This document shows positions 23,210-34,677 of a stretch of DNA of 64,000 nt, one piece after another. Each line of letters starts with the position of its first letter. The first letter of the stretch is position 1. The stretch is from assembly GCF_905171765.1 (NCBI RefSeq), contig NC_053393.1:192475921-192539920 (forward strand), in the 5' to 3' direction. This stretch comes from Bufo bufo (lineage: Eukaryota > Chordata > Amphibia > Anura > Bufonidae). The position numbers and the translations under genes were made by a program. The notes below the pieces were generated by a model. The model did no database searches. It saw only the letters and a list, made by a program, of their open reading frames with translations, and was not told the DNA's origin.

Positions 23210-23985
23210 GAAAAAATAAAACAAGTTCATAAATTCCAACCTATAATCCTGTGTTTATGAAGAAGACAAAAAACGCTACAAGATGGTCACTAATTATTCC
23301 ATATTAGAATGAAACGTTTCCATCTTGACTCCAAATATGGAAATCAGAATAAATCCCTGGATCAACATATTCCAGATCCAGAAAGCTAGTATCCATAACT
23401 TGTGATATTATTAATTTCAAGAAAATCATCCAAGCCTCAACTTGTTCAGGAAATCAACAATCACAAACATTTTGTGTTAGAAAGTCCCATAATCTCAATG
23501 GTCTTACAGTAAAAACTCCATGCCCATGACAATGGTGAAGCTTTCTTTTCTCTACACATAGAGGATGCTGACTTGTCATTTTTACAGGCCTAGGTATAAA
23601 AAGATCATTAGAAAGATCATTGTACTGCCTATTCATGTATATGTACATTGTAATTAGACTTCCCCTAAGTAGTTTTTAACCAAACTGAGTAACCCCAAGG
23701 TTAATTACCTTTCCCAGTAATGTGAAATTTTTTATTTTACACTTCAGTTTTTAAAGTGGGTGTGGAAAGTGGGCATGTTATGCCTGTTGAGCTGATTTAA
23801 GCCAGAATTATCAACATCAACAATTAAAAAAGTTGAAAAAATTGTTGAAATCTTAGTCAAGTAAAGAGGTGGTATAGAAAATGGGGTAACATCTCAAGTC
23901 AAAAGTTTTAGAGAGTCAAATGTGTATAAAACATAAAATCCACCCCAATATTCCATGTATGGACTGACAAGTGATTTTTTTATAG
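23210..23985 (-). pseudogene. Old CR1-like LINE 3' fragment
   Basis: The order of phrases follows the 3' part of the CR1 element at 42-43 kb: TTCATAAATTCCAACCTATAAT, AATAAATCCCTGGATCAAC, CCTCAACTTGTTCAGG, GGTATAAAAAGATCATTAG, CATTGTAATTAGACTTCCCC and CCATGTATGGACTGACAAGTGATTTTT. About 200 bp at 23720-23930 has no counterpart and may be an insertion. It is heavily diverged and untranslatable. The BED-hAT element begins at its right edge. Confidence 0.7.
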
Positions 23986-24510
23986 GTGAGACTCATGTTG
24001 AGCAAATCAAAATGAATTGAATTTGATCTGAATTTCAAGAAAACTTTGACTCACACTAAATCTGAATTTCCTTGTGCTTCGTGGTAATGAATATTTTTTT
24101 TCCCCCTAAAATAGTGGATATATGTCTTACAAAGTGAAAGTAAGAAGCCTGGAGATGCATTTTGACCTATAATCGCGTGCAACCAGCCAATTAGCTGATA
24201 TCCATCTGGTCTTGGCCATTTTACTGTGAGCTGAGCATGAGGAGAGATGTGGCAAGTGCTAGGGACAGTGTTTTAGCAATCTTTTAATTGTACAATATTG
24301 GATAGCGACAGTGCAGGGACAGTGTAAGGAGATTGTAGGGAGAGTTTTCAGACACAGTAGGGAGAGCATAGGGAGATTGCAGGGACAGTGCAGGCTCTGC
24401 GTAATCTCCCTGTGCATTTTCCACTGCTGTGCCATTCATTCCTAATCTGTTCTGTTATACATAGACTAACTGTGCATCAGACTTAGTCTCAACAGCCGGT
24501 CTAATATATA

Positions 24511-25448
24511 CAGTACAGACCAAAAGTTTGGACACACCTTCTCATTCAAAGAGTTTTCTTTATTTTCATGACTATGAAAATTGTAGATTCACACTGAAGG
24601 CATCAAAACTATGAATTAACACATGTGGAATTATATACATAACAAACAAGTGTGAAACAACTGAAAATATGTCATATTCTAGGTTCTTCAAAGTAGCCAC
24701 CCTTTGCTTTGATTACTGCTTTGCACACTCTTGGCATTCTCTTGATGAGCTTCAAGAGGTAGTCCCCTGAAATGGTTTTCACTTCACAGGTGTGCCCTGT
24801 CAGGTTTAATAAGTGGGATTTATTGCCTTATAAATGGGGTTGGGACCATCAGTGGCATTGAGGAGAAGTCAGGTGGATACACAGCAGATAGTCCTACTGA
24901 ATAGACTGCTAGAATTTGTATTATGGCAAGAAAAAAGCAGCTAAGTAAAGAAAAATGAGTGGCCATCGTTACTTTAAGAAATTATGGTCAGTCAGTCAGC
25001 CGAAAAAATTGGGAAAACTTGAAAGTAAGGGCTATTTGACCATGAAGGAGAGTGATGGGGTGCTGCGCCAGATGACCTGGCCTCCACAGTCACCGGACCT
25101 GAACCCAATCGAGATGGTTTGGGGTGAGCTGGACCGCAGAGTGAAGGCAAAAGGGCCAACAAGTGCTAAGCATCTTTGGGAACTCCTTCAAGACTGTTGG
25201 AAGACCATTTCAGGGGACTACCTCTTGAAGCTCATCAAGAGAATGCCAAGAGTGGCAAAGAATTAATCAAAGCAAAAGGTGGCTACTTTGAAGAACCTAG
25301 AATATGACATATTTTCAGTTGTTTCACAATTGTTTGTTATGTATATAATCCCACATGTGTTAATTCATAGTTTTGATGCCTTCATAGTCATGAAAATAAA
25401 GAAAACTCTTTGAATGAGAAGGTGTGTCCAAACTTTTGGTCTGTACTG
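24511..25448 (+). mobile_element. Tc1-like transposon, internally deleted
   Basis: The inverted ends CAGTACAGACCAAAAGTTTG are flanked by TA (24509-24510 and 25449-25450). The inverted repeats continue for about 210 bp, through TCATTCAAAGAGTTTTC to CTTGATGAGCTTCAAGAGG, which is long for Tc1. The 0.94-kb length is shorter than the usual 1.3-1.7 kb because the transposase has lost its middle. Confidence 0.9.
24923..25266 (+). pseudogene. Tc1 transposase remnant (N-terminus joined to C-terminus)
   Basis: The start ATGGCAAGAAAAAAGCAGC at 24923 gives MARKKQLSKEK before a stop at about 24956. A different phase then gives a short basic stretch, and from about 25035 the frame reads [30 protein letters not shown] and onward to KLIKRMPRVAKN. 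The SPDLNPIE block supplies the third catalytic residue, but the WSDE and HDN blocks with the first two are missing. An internal deletion joined the ends. It could not catalyse transposition but could be moved by a complete relative. Confidence 0.88.
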
Positions 25449-25460
25449 TAGGTGCATGTA

Positions 25461-27103
25461 CAGTGGATATAAAAAGTCTACACATCCCTGTTAAAATGTC
25501 AGGTTTCTGTGATGTAAAAAAATGAGACAAAGATAAATCATTTCAGAACTTTTTCCACCTTTAATGGGACCTATAAACTTTACCACTCAATTGAAAAACA
25601 AACTGGAATCTTTTAGGTGGAGGGAAGAAAACAAAAAAATACTAAAATAATGTGGTTGCATAAGTGTGCACACCCTCTTATAACTGGGGATGTAGCTGTG
25701 TTCATAATTAAGCAATCACATTCAAAATCATGTTAAATAGAAGTCAGCATACACCTGCCATCCTTTAAAGTGCCTCTGATTAACCCCAAATAACGTTCAG
25801 CTGCTCTAGTTGGTCTTTCCTGAAATTTTCTTAGTCGCATCCCACAGCAAAAGCAACAGTCCACGGAGAGCTTCCAAAACATTAAAGGGATCTCATTGTT
25901 AAAAGGTATCAGTCAGGAGAAGAGTAAAAAAGAATTTCCAAGGCATTAGATATACCATGGAACACAGTGAAGACAGTCATCATCAAGTGGAGAAAATATG
26001 GCACAACAGTGACATTACCAAGAACTTTACGTCCCTCCAAAATTAATGAAAAGACGAGAAGAAAACTGGTCTAGGAGGCTACCAAGAGGCCTACAGCAAT
26101 ATTAAAGGAGCTGCAGGAATATCTGGCAAGTACTGGCTGTGTGGTACATGTGACAACACTCTCCCGTATTCGTCATATGTCTGGGCTATGGGGTAGAGTG
26201 GCAAGACGAAAGCCTTTTCTTACGAATAAAAACATCCAAGCCAGGCTACATTTAAAAAAAACACATCTGAAGTCTCCCAAAAGCATGTGGGAAAAGGTGT
26301 TATGGTCTGATGAAACCAAGGTTGAACTTTTTGGCCATAATTCCAAAAGATATGTTTGGCGCAGAAACAACACTGCACATCACCAGAAGAACACCATACC
26401 CACAGTGAAGCATGGTGGTGGCAGCATCATGCTTTGGGGTTGTTTTTCTTCAGCTGGAACTGGGGCCTTAGTTAATCTAGAGGGAATTATGAACAGTTCC
26501 AAATACCAGTCAATATTGGCACAAAACCTTCAGGCTTCTGCTAGAAAGCTGAACATGAAGAGGAACTTCATCTTTCAGCATGACAACGACCTAAAGCATA
26601 CATCCAAATCAACAAAGAAATGGCTTCACCAGAAGAAGATTAAAGTTTTTGAATGGCCCAGCCAGAGCCCAGACCTGAATCCGATTGAAAATCTGTGAGG
26701 TGATCTGAAGAGGGCTGTGCACTGGATATGCCCTCACAATCTGACAGATTTGAAGTGTTTTTGCAAAGAAGAGTGGGAAAATCTTGCAAGTCAAAATGTG
26801 CCATGCTGATAGACTCATACACAAAAAGACTGAGTGCTGTAATAAAATCAAAAGGTGCTTCAACAAAGTATTAGTTTAAGGGTGTGCACACTTATGCAAC
26901 CATATTATTTTATTTTCATATTTTTTCTTCCCTCTACCTAAAAGATTTCAGTTTGTTTTTCAATTAAGTTGTACAGTTTATAGGTCACATTAAAGGTGGA
27001 AAAAGTTCTGAAATGATTTGTCTTTGTCTCATTTTTTTACATCACAGAAACCTGACATTTTAACAGTGGTGTGTAGACTTTTTATATCCACTATACCTAG
27101 TTT
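25461..27103 (+). mobile_element. Tc1-like transposon, near full length
   Basis: The ends CAGTGGATATAAAAAGTCTACACA and its inverse are bounded by TA (25459-25460 and 27104-27105); the right end has one base changed. The arms extend about 200 bp (AATGAGACAAAGATAAATCATTTCAGAACTTTTTCCACC-type sequence in both). It is only 10 bases of host sequence away from the neighbouring Tc1 element, but a different family. Confidence 0.92.
25870..26812 (+). pseudogene. Tc1-like transposase pseudogene with complete DDE core
   Basis: The N-terminal DNA-binding part (25870-26140) is broken by stops and frame changes. From 26141 an open stretch of 185 codons holds the catalytic core: [11 protein letters not shown] (first Asp, about 26310), [28 protein letters not shown] (second Asp, about 26580) and [14 protein letters not shown] (Glu, about 26690). 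A TGA follows at 26696, where relatives continue with a Trp. The last about 35 codons (KCFCKEEWENLASQNVP) lie beyond it in the same phase. It is a decayed gene with all three catalytic residues visible. Confidence 0.9.
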
Positions 27104-27105
27104 AT

Positions 27106-27480
27106 CTGCTGCAACATTAATAATTAATCTGTTCAGTTATGCGTAGACGTACTGTTGCATCAGACTCATTGTCAATAGGTGGTGTAATGTATAGGCACAT
27201 TTATATAATTCATGTGCTGCGCCATTTATACTTAATCTATTCTGTTATACATAGACTGACTGTGCCTCAGACTTCGTCTCAACAGCAGGTCTTTTATATA
27301 GGCGTGTGTATCTAGTTCATCTGCTGCACCAATAATAATTAATCTGTTATGTTATACATAAAAGTACTGTGCATAAGACTCATTGTCAACAGGCAGTGTA
27401 ATATATAGGTGCGTTTTTCTAGTCGATCTGCGCCATTCATACTTCATCTGTTACATTACTGATTCAGTTACTGTATTCTA
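27106..27480. repeat. ~107-bp tandem units of the BED-hAT element
   Basis: CAGACTCATTGTCAA or CAGACTTCGTCTCAACAG recurs at 27161, 27268 and about 27374, and once before the Tc1 insertions at about 24479. Spacing is 106-107 bp with two alternating variants. This gives an internal empty-site reference: 27293-27320 shows what the Tc1-bearing unit looked like before insertion. Confidence 0.82.
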
Positions 27481-27658
27481 CGGCCAACAGACAGTTGCCT
27501 GGGCCCTCAAGAGGAACAGGCAGTGTCAAAAATGTTGCTGTAGGTGGTACAAGTAGCAGCAGAAAAAGAGGTGGTGGTAGCATCAGCTGCAGCAACAGGC
27601 CAGAGCTGCCACTGTTATCCTGTGGTCGTGTTTTGACCAACAATTAAGCTGTACTAGA

Positions 27659-30600
27659 ATGGTTGACTTTCTCTTCAACATCATTTCAGGTGACAACAGA
27701 TACACACAGGAATCAGTGGGTTCCTCTAGCACCACACTTAGTTGGCATGGCACAAGAATAACCTTTGTGCCCTCACCTGTACAGCAACTGACTCTTTATT
27801 TTGCTGCTCCTTCTGCTCAGGAAGTATGCATGCTGCCGGCTCTGCTCTGCTTTTCAGTGAGGACAAGCTTAGTAAGGACATTCAGCAGTTACAGGCCAGC
27901 ACAGACTTGGAAGAGAGGTCTGCTGCATCCTTCCTTAGGTGTGCAGCTAGCATTGATGACAGTCAGGTGGGAGCACCTGTTGAAATCGATTTGTGACGTG
28001 GCCATGAGACTGGTGACGAACAGACATTAGTGGATGATGATGATGTAGCCGATCACACATGGGAGCCAGGTGAAGAGGGGGCATCATTATCATCATCATC
28101 AGGGGGTGAGGGTCAGAGCAGGCCCATGAAACATCAGCAGGGTGGCAGCATGCGGATGAGCCAGCGGGGTGGAAGCTGTGGGAGGTCTGGAGCCAAACAT
28201 GCCTGGGTTAGACCGTCTGCTACTCAGTAGCCTACCTGTCAGGAAACAACTAGTGGCGCACTGGTTCATAAAGGCAGCGGCAGGCAGTCATCGCTGAGTG
28301 TTGCGGGTAAAATGCCATACTTGGCAGTGTGGGAATTTTTTATCAAGTCACTGGAGGATGTCAGCACGGCGGTATGCAGGATATGTGGGCAGAAAGTGAA
28401 GAGCAATCAGGGTGCTAATGTTCGCACTATGACCCTGCGTCAACACATGGTGCGTCACCTTAAAGTGGCCTTAGAAAACCGTGCCACTAATGTACCTGTA
28501 ATAATACAGCCTGACGCAGCAACCTGTCGTTCCTTTCCTTCATCCACAGATTCTGATGCTCCTCCACCTCCTAATGCTCATCATGTGTTTCACCATCAAT
28601 TGATCACCGAGGCGATTGCAAAGAGACAACAGTATGCGTGCACTCATCCAACAGTGTAGAAGCTGAATAAGCACCTGGCCAAATTGCTGGTACTACAGTC
28701 CCTCCCTTTCCATATTGTGGACTCTTAACATTTCAGAGAACTGATGGCTTGTCCCTACTCAAGGTAGAGACCCAAGCTGTCATTACTTTTCTAAAAAAGC
28801 TATACCAGCCCTGCACACATATGTTGAGCAGAAGGGGGGCCAGTCCTTGAGCCTATCAGTGTCTGGTACAGTTCATGCCAGTGCTAATGCGTGGAGCTGT
28901 GACTATGGTAAAGTACCATATATGTCCTTTACAGCCTACTGCATAAATGTGGTTCCTGCCCAAGTACTCCAGCAACTTGGCCAGGTGATGGCAATGCCAC
29001 TTCCGCATTGTAATTGTGGGATTTCTGTGCCAATGTCCTACTTTGACTCCTCCTCCCCCACTTTGTCCTCAGCCCCACTGTAGGCACAGTTTTGAGTGGT
29101 TCTCCAGCATACCACTTATGCAAAGCATGGCACTGTCATGTGCTTGTGCACCTGACCAGCCTGGGCGAACAGAGTCACTCAGGGGAGGAACTTCTCTGTG
29201 TCATCAACCAAGACATCGAATCCTGGCTGTCTCCTCACCAACTGGAGAAGCAAACCATGGTCACTGATAATGGGAAGAACATTCTGTCTGTGCTGCTTCA
29301 AGGAGGGCACACATCTTCAATCTTGTTGTCATTCGGTTCGTGAAGTCTTCCACCCAACTGCAAGATATCTTGAAAATGTCAAGGAAACGGTGCAGCACTT
29401 CAGCCATTCTCACCCTGCAAAACATGCCCTCCTTCAGCTGCAAGGCAGGATGCTGTTCCCCTACATAACCTCATATGCAACGTTTCCACACATTGGAACT
29501 CCACCCTTCACATGTTGGACCGATGAGCAGAGGAAACCCGTGACCGTATTCTTGATACTAAGGACAGACAGGACTACTCCCTGGTGTAACTTTGACATTA
29601 AACAGTGGAAGCCCATGCATGACAACTGCTGTTTGCTCAGGCCCTTTGTAGAGGCCACTTTATTTGTCAGTCATCAGGACTAAGGGATGAATTATGTAAT
29701 TCTACTCCTTCATGTCCTGGAGGGGATGCTTATAATTCTGACTGGCGAGGGGACAGAAGACAAGGCGCCTACATCTCACAGCCACCTGAGCCCTGTGGAG
29801 GCTGAACTGGCACAGGAGGAGGAATTCCCAGGTATTCTATACAGAACTAGATGATTTATCTGCCTGTTACAGGGGAGGAGCAGCTAGATGGCAACGATGA
29901 AGATGACGCAGATGACAGACCTTGGCAGTATGCAGTGGAGATGGAGGCAGGGAGTCCCTCGGGGTCCCTTGCACAAATGGCCAGATGCATGCTTGTGTAG
30001 TGACAGCCGCATTATCATCATTCGGCAGAGAGATTGGCTCTCCACAATGTTAGACCCTCACTACTAGTCCAAAATGGGGGCCTTTTTTGTACCTTCTGAG
30101 AGGGATGAAAAACTCAACTGCTATTAAGACATTCTTTGTAATCGGTTGCCTATGCGCACCATTGCCCATCCTCACGAAGGTCTAACCGAGGAGACTCTCC
30201 GAGATCACACTCCACTGCCATGACTGCTCAGGGTTAGGGGGACAGAAGCAGCTCCAGCTCTATCAGCAGCAACTTAAGTCTTGAGTCTCTAATGAGCACT
30301 TTTCTTCACCCGCCTACTGAAGAAACCAACCAGCAACAGCAGGACATGGAGCAGAACCTGAACCAGCAGGTGATGGCCTACTTGCACTGCACCCTGTCAC
30401 CCCAGATCCAAGAACCCCTGGACTGTTCAGCATCCAAACTTGAATTGTGACTACAACTGGCTAAGTTTGCCGTTTGGCAAGCTTTCCTGCCTGGCCAGTA
30501 GTGTAGCATCAGAGTTGGTGTTTCATGTGGTGGGTGGCATAGTTACTCCAAAGAGAACTCACCTTTCAACACAAAATGTTGAGAGACTAACCTTTAAAAA

Positions 30601-30680
30601 GATCAGGCATGAATCAATCAGGATTTCCAGACATCGGTGCCTAATACAACAGACTAGATTATTCTGGCAGTAATGATCTG
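27659..30680 (+). pseudogene. BED-finger hAT transposase pseudogene
   Basis: In order: an acidic stretch (DDDDVADHTWEPGEEG, about 28030), a BED zinc finger (VWEFFIKSLEDVSTAVCRICGQ with the Cys pair at about 28375 and TLRQHMVRH with the His pair at about 28435-28455), a linker rich in Pro and His, and the transposase body in scattered frames (MVTDNGKNIL about 29259; SVREVFHPTARYLENV about 29330; FPHIGTPPFTCW about 29490). It ends with the C-terminal dimerisation part (VGGIVTPKRTHLSTQNVERLTF, about 30530). BED-hAT transposases cut DNA and make hairpins on flanking ends. Many stops and frameshifts make this copy inactive. Confidence 0.85.
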
Positions 30681-30779
30681 ACTGTAGTGTGCTGCCACAC
30701 CAGAATATTGTGACAAATGGCCTGTTACTTCTGCCCACGTGCTGCTGCAGCAATTCTGAGGCTGTCACCCCCCTGATGC

Positions 30780-31130
30780 CACTAGTCTGCTGCCTCTACT
30801 GCCATCTGCCCCTACTGTGATATTCCACCATTTTGTGCAGTTACTGTCACTACTGTTTCACCCCCCCCCCCCTTCCTTCCCCATCTCCTCACTCTGTGTC
30901 AGGGTCACTATTGCAACTTTTCATGCTGTTACCACCCTCACCACTCTGTTTTGGGGCCACTACTGTTACTCTTCATGTTGTTGCCACCATCACCAGTCTG
31001 TTTGTGGGCCACTGTTGTGTCTCTTCATGTTATTGCCACCTTCACTAGTCTGGTACAAGCCACTAGTGTCCCTGTTTGGCCGTGTTGACATGCCTGTTTA
31101 TTTTTCAGTTCTTCTGATCCATTAGAAGAA
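30780..31130. repeat. Pyrimidine-rich repeats, C-run
   Basis: Loose repeats of TGTTACCACCNTCACCACTCTGTTT-type sequence at about 45-65-bp spacing (30840, 30900, 30955, 31030), and a run of about 12 C at 30861-30872. It probably belongs to the 3' non-coding part of the BED-hAT element. Confidence 0.55.
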
Positions 31131-31159
31131 CAGAAAAAAGAAAACAAAAAACGGGTCCA

Positions 31160-31365
31160 GAAGGCCTCTATCACACAGTCAGTATTTTGCATTTGGATTT
31201 CATCATGATTTGGAAGCCAAAAGCAAGAGTGGGTTCAAAACACAGAATACATGCAAATTTGTAACTACATTTTATCTCTGTTTTGGACCCACTCCTGTTT
31301 TTGCCTTACAAATACTGATCAAATGCTGACCAAATACTGACAGTGTGAAGGGGGATGCTCAAACT
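31160..31365. mobile_element. Small MITE with CACAGTCAGTATTT ends
   Basis: TCACACAGTCAGTATTTTGCATTTGG (31169 on) is matched in inverse by CAAATGCTGACCAAATACTGACAGTGTGA (to about 31350), with GGGTTCAAAACA and TGTTTTGGACCC mirrored further in. Fold-back of about 190 bp; the target duplication is not clear. Confidence 0.6.
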
Positions 31366-32450
31366 ACAGGATCAGCTTTTTGGGGGGGCTGGTCTTTTGA
31401 TGGATCAGAAGAAAAAAAAATAAACTGTGATGTGAACACCTTACTGCTGACACCATCCCCACTGTCATGGGGCCACTACCACACTGATAAATTAGACCTG
31501 ATGCTAAAATTGACCTGTAAGGCTAAGCTCACACTTCTGTTGTTCAGTCAGCTATTTCCATCACTTATTATGAGGCAAATTCAGGAGCCATGCCTACTCT
31601 TGGATTAGGTATCATGAATAGATTTTCACCTGTTCTGTTGGTTTGACCCGCACCTGCTTTGAGCTGACAATAATTGACAAAATACAGGTAAGTAAAGTCT
31701 AAACTAAGCCTAGTAGTGACACACAGTCATTCTACATCTAACAGGAGGGATTCAAACCTTTTTTCTCTCCACTACTTTATTGGCGCTTCCACCATGACCT
31801 TATTTTGTTCCAAGAGTTATTCGGACACCTGCAGGGGCGCGCAGCTTTTTAAAAAAAATTATTTACTGAAAGATGCTGTATGTTTTTTTTTTGACTAGGG
31901 GTTAGCTAGGAATGTTGGTGGCCTGCACGATGATTCACGCATCCATATATGTGACCTGCCTGTCATTCAGACGTACAGTAACTGTTTCGCTATCAGAAAG
32001 GACTAGCTATACTTGTTGCTGCACTGCACAGTGATGTACAGCTAGATACATTATCCCTAAAGTTTAATTGCAGGCTGGGATAGACCTGATTTAACGTGCT
32101 TCGTGACAAATAAATTATGATCAAAGCAACATTTTTAGAAAATTTTTCCTGAAGAAACCAAATAAATATTTTTAAAACTTCGCTCATCTCTAGCTTTATG
32201 TCATGATTTTATTTGCTGTTTCAGCAGTTACCTTGCACTAAAGTTAATCACTTCCCAACCGCTCCACGTAAATATATGTCAACGATGTGGGAAGACTGTG
32301 TGAAGTGGGCTCATATACTGAACCCGTTCCATATGTGGCAGGCACTGGCTGAGTAATACAGCTGATACCCAGTTGCAGTGATTGGGATAGGAAATAGTTC
32401 TGATCCCAGTCATTTGACCTCACAAATGTTGCAATATATATACATACTAG
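31366..32450. other. No gene seen; right end of BED-hAT element, then unassigned sequence
   Basis: 31366-32195 is non-coding and includes the right end of the BED-hAT element. 32196-32450 is unassigned, containing CACTTCCCAACCGCTCCACG and CTCAGTATATGAGCC-type sequence of unknown class. Confidence 0.4.
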
Positions 32451-32504
32451 ACATTAAGCCCATTACAATAACGGGCGCTAGAACAGTAGGAACAGTCTAT
32501 ATTA

Positions 32505-32949
32505 GGCCTCTTTCACACAACCATTTTTTTTTTCCATTTGCGGGCCGTTTTTTGCGTATACGGTCACACATTCCAATGGTTCCGCAAAAAAAACGGAATG
32601 TACTCCGTATGCATTCTGCATTTCCGTTCCGTTGAAACATAGAACATGTCCTATTATTGCCCGCAAATCACGTTCCGTGGCTCCATTCAAGTCAATGGGT
32701 CCGCAAAAAAAACAGAACACATACGGAATGTACTTTGTATGTGTTCCGTATCCATTCCGTTTTTGCGGAACCATGCATTGAAAATGTTATGCCCAGCCCA
32801 ATTTTTTCTATGTAATTACTGTATACTGTATATGCCATACGGAAAAACGGAACAGAAACGCAACGGGAAAAAAAAAAATGGAACAACAGATCCGTGAAAA
32901 AAAGGACCGCAAAATACTGGAAAAGCCATACGGTCATGTGAAAGAGGCC
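32505..32949. mobile_element. Harbinger-like MITE with TTA target duplication
   Basis: The inverted ends GGCCTCTTTCACA are flanked by TTA at 32502-32504 and 32950-32952. The interior repeats CCGCAAAAAAAACGGAA-type blocks and a central CCGTTCCGTTGAAACATAGAACATG stretch. It is related in style to the MITE at 3959-4414 (GGCCTCATGCACACG) but has a different core. Confidence 0.88.
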
Positions 32950-32952
32950 TTA

Positions 32953-33490
32953 AATAGCACTGACTGGTGGCTGAGACGGCTGGCACTGACTGGTGGCTGA
33001 GACTGCTGGCATTAACTGGTGGCTGAGACTGCTGGCACTAACTGGTGACTGAGACTGCTGGCACTGTGACTGGTGATGATGTTGGTGGCACTGACTGATG
33101 GCTGAGACGGTGGCACTGACTGGTGGCTGAGACTGCTGGGAACTAACTGGTGGCTGAGATTGTGGCACTGTTACTGGTTGCTGTGGCACTGACTGATGGC
33201 TGAGACTGATGATGTGGCTGGTGGCACTGACTCGATGGCTGAAACAGCTGGCACTGACTGGTGGCTGAGACTGCTGGCACTGTGACTGGTGCCTGTCCCT
33301 GGTGGCACTGTGAATGGTGGCACTGATGATGGCTGAGACGGCTGGCACTGACTGGTGGCTGAGACTGCTGGCACTGTGGACTAGTGCCCTGTGACTGATG
33401 GCACTGTGACTGATGGCTGAGATGTGGTACTGTGACTGGAGGCTGTGGCTGGTGGCACTGACTGATGGCTGAGACTGCTGGCAGCGGCTG
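32953..33490. repeat. 26-bp minisatellite, ~20 units
   Basis: The unit TGGCACTGACTGGTGGCTGAGACTGC is repeated with variants from 32957 to about 33490; some units are shortened to about 18 bp. The period leaves long minus-strand frames open (Ser-Gln-Cys-rich), including one of 340 codons, which are artefacts of the repeat. Confidence 0.93.
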
Positions 33491-33757
33491 CTGTCTTTGG
33501 CTGAGATGCTGGGACTGTGCGGCTGTGTGATGCACGAACAGTAATGGCGGCGCTCCGATGTGGAGGTGCGGGCGAGCGTGCGGCAAGCGTAGTGTGATGA
33601 TTGGTCGGTGCGCCGTGCGTGTGGTGTGGGTGGCGCGGTTTGCGTGTGGGGTGGCGGTGATCTGGGCGGCACGCTGCACAGTTCAATTATCGCCACACAC
33701 GCATGTACACGCAGCCGTGAGCATGCACACAGGGCTTTTATTATAGTAGATATATAT

Positions 33758-34677
33758 CCTCTATAATAAAGTCCCTGTGTGCGTGTGCGACCGTGCGTGT
33801 GTGGACGATTAGTTAAGTGCGCATGCGCGGGCGGCCAATCAGCACACGGCACTCTGCATGCACCGCCCACCCCTGCGCATCGGCCGGCTGCTGTGCCCAG
33901 CTCCACCGTGCTCCTCCTACCCCTCGTGCTTCCTCTGCAGCTGACTGATACCCCGGGATCTGGGACCAACAACCGCCGCCTGCCACAACGTATCCTACAC
34001 CGACACCCTTACGCACTGCCCACACCTGCGCACCGGGCAGAGAGTGGCCTGTACCTGCTGCAGCATTGCATCCTGGAGTTCATAGAACTCCCAAAGAGCC
34101 TGGGAGGACAAAGCTGGGAGCACTGGGGATGGGGACCTCCGATTCTGGACCCCGGGTATCTGTCAGCACAGGGGGCACATGTTAGTCCCTGCAGCGGCCG
34201 CATCCTACTCACTCCTATCTCACCCTAACCCTGCCCACCAAAGTCAGGAAATGGCAGCACAGTAGCAAGTGAGGGAAGCTATAACAGGCAGAGAGCATTA
34301 CACATGTATTACACTCCAACCCCCATCATTGTACACATATTACACTCCAACCCCCATCATTACACTACAGCCCTCATTGGAGTGTAATGATGGGGATTGG
34401 AGTGTAATATGTGTGTAATGATGGGGGTTGGAGTGTAATATGTGTGTATGATGGGGGTTGGAGTGTACTATGTGTATAATGATGGGAATCCTGGGGTGTA
34501 AGGCGTCAGCAGATGAAGCTGGAGGGGGGGAGGAGTCACGGCGGAGCTGGGCGCAGGTTGCGGGCGGCGTGTGGAGCGCTGTGTGCTGATAGGTCCCCGC
34601 GTCACGCATGCCCAGTATAACAAACGGCACACACACACGGACCCAGGGCACTCACACAGGGATTTTATTATGTAGGA
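33758..34677. mobile_element. Inverted-end repeat element (AATAAARTCCCTGTGTG ends)
   Basis: The left end TCCTCTATAATAAAGTCCCTGTGTGCGTG (33757 on) mirrors the right end CACACAGGGATTTTATTATGTAGGA (to 34677). The GC-rich body contains GCGCATGCGCGGGCGGCC and TACACTCCAACCCCCATCATT units. Non-coding and of unknown class. It is followed head-to-head by a second member, so that 34310-34940 forms a large imperfect inverted repeat. Confidence 0.6.

Larger units (their letters stand above)
23986..32195 (+). mobile_element. BED-type hAT element, decayed and broken by two Tc1 elements
   Basis: Left subterminal sequence GTTGAGCAAATCAAAATGAATTG (about 23997) and right-end sequence ...AACTTCGCTCATCTCTAG (about 32195) face each other and share a GTGCTTCGTG/CACGAAGCAC motif. 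Between lie G-rich repeats, a ~107-bp array, a transposase pseudogene (27659-30680) and a C-rich tail. Two Tc1 elements sit at 24511-25448 and 25461-27103, and a MITE near 31160-31360. No clean 8-bp duplication was found, so the outer boundaries are approximate. Confidence 0.65.
32453..33755. mobile_element. Inverted-end repeat element with minisatellite body
   Basis: The left end TAGACATTAAGCCCATTACAATAACGGGCGC and the right end ...CACAGGGCTTTTATTATAGTAGATA face each other, sharing an interrupted AGCCC(A)TT motif. Related but not identical elements follow at 33758 and 34678. The interior holds a Harbinger-like MITE and a 26-bp minisatellite. I cannot assign a superfamily; the TATATA flanks would suit a TA target. 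Confidence 0.5.

Noticed and set aside
27659..30680. Possible domesticated host gene with a BED finger
   Set aside because: The body is full of stops and frameshifts and lies between hAT ends with tandem repeats; it is a decayed transposase.
32950..33972. 340-codon minus-strand frame rich in Ser and Gln
   Set aside because: Direct product of a 26-bp minisatellite continuing into GC-rich repeat; no domain or composition of a real protein.
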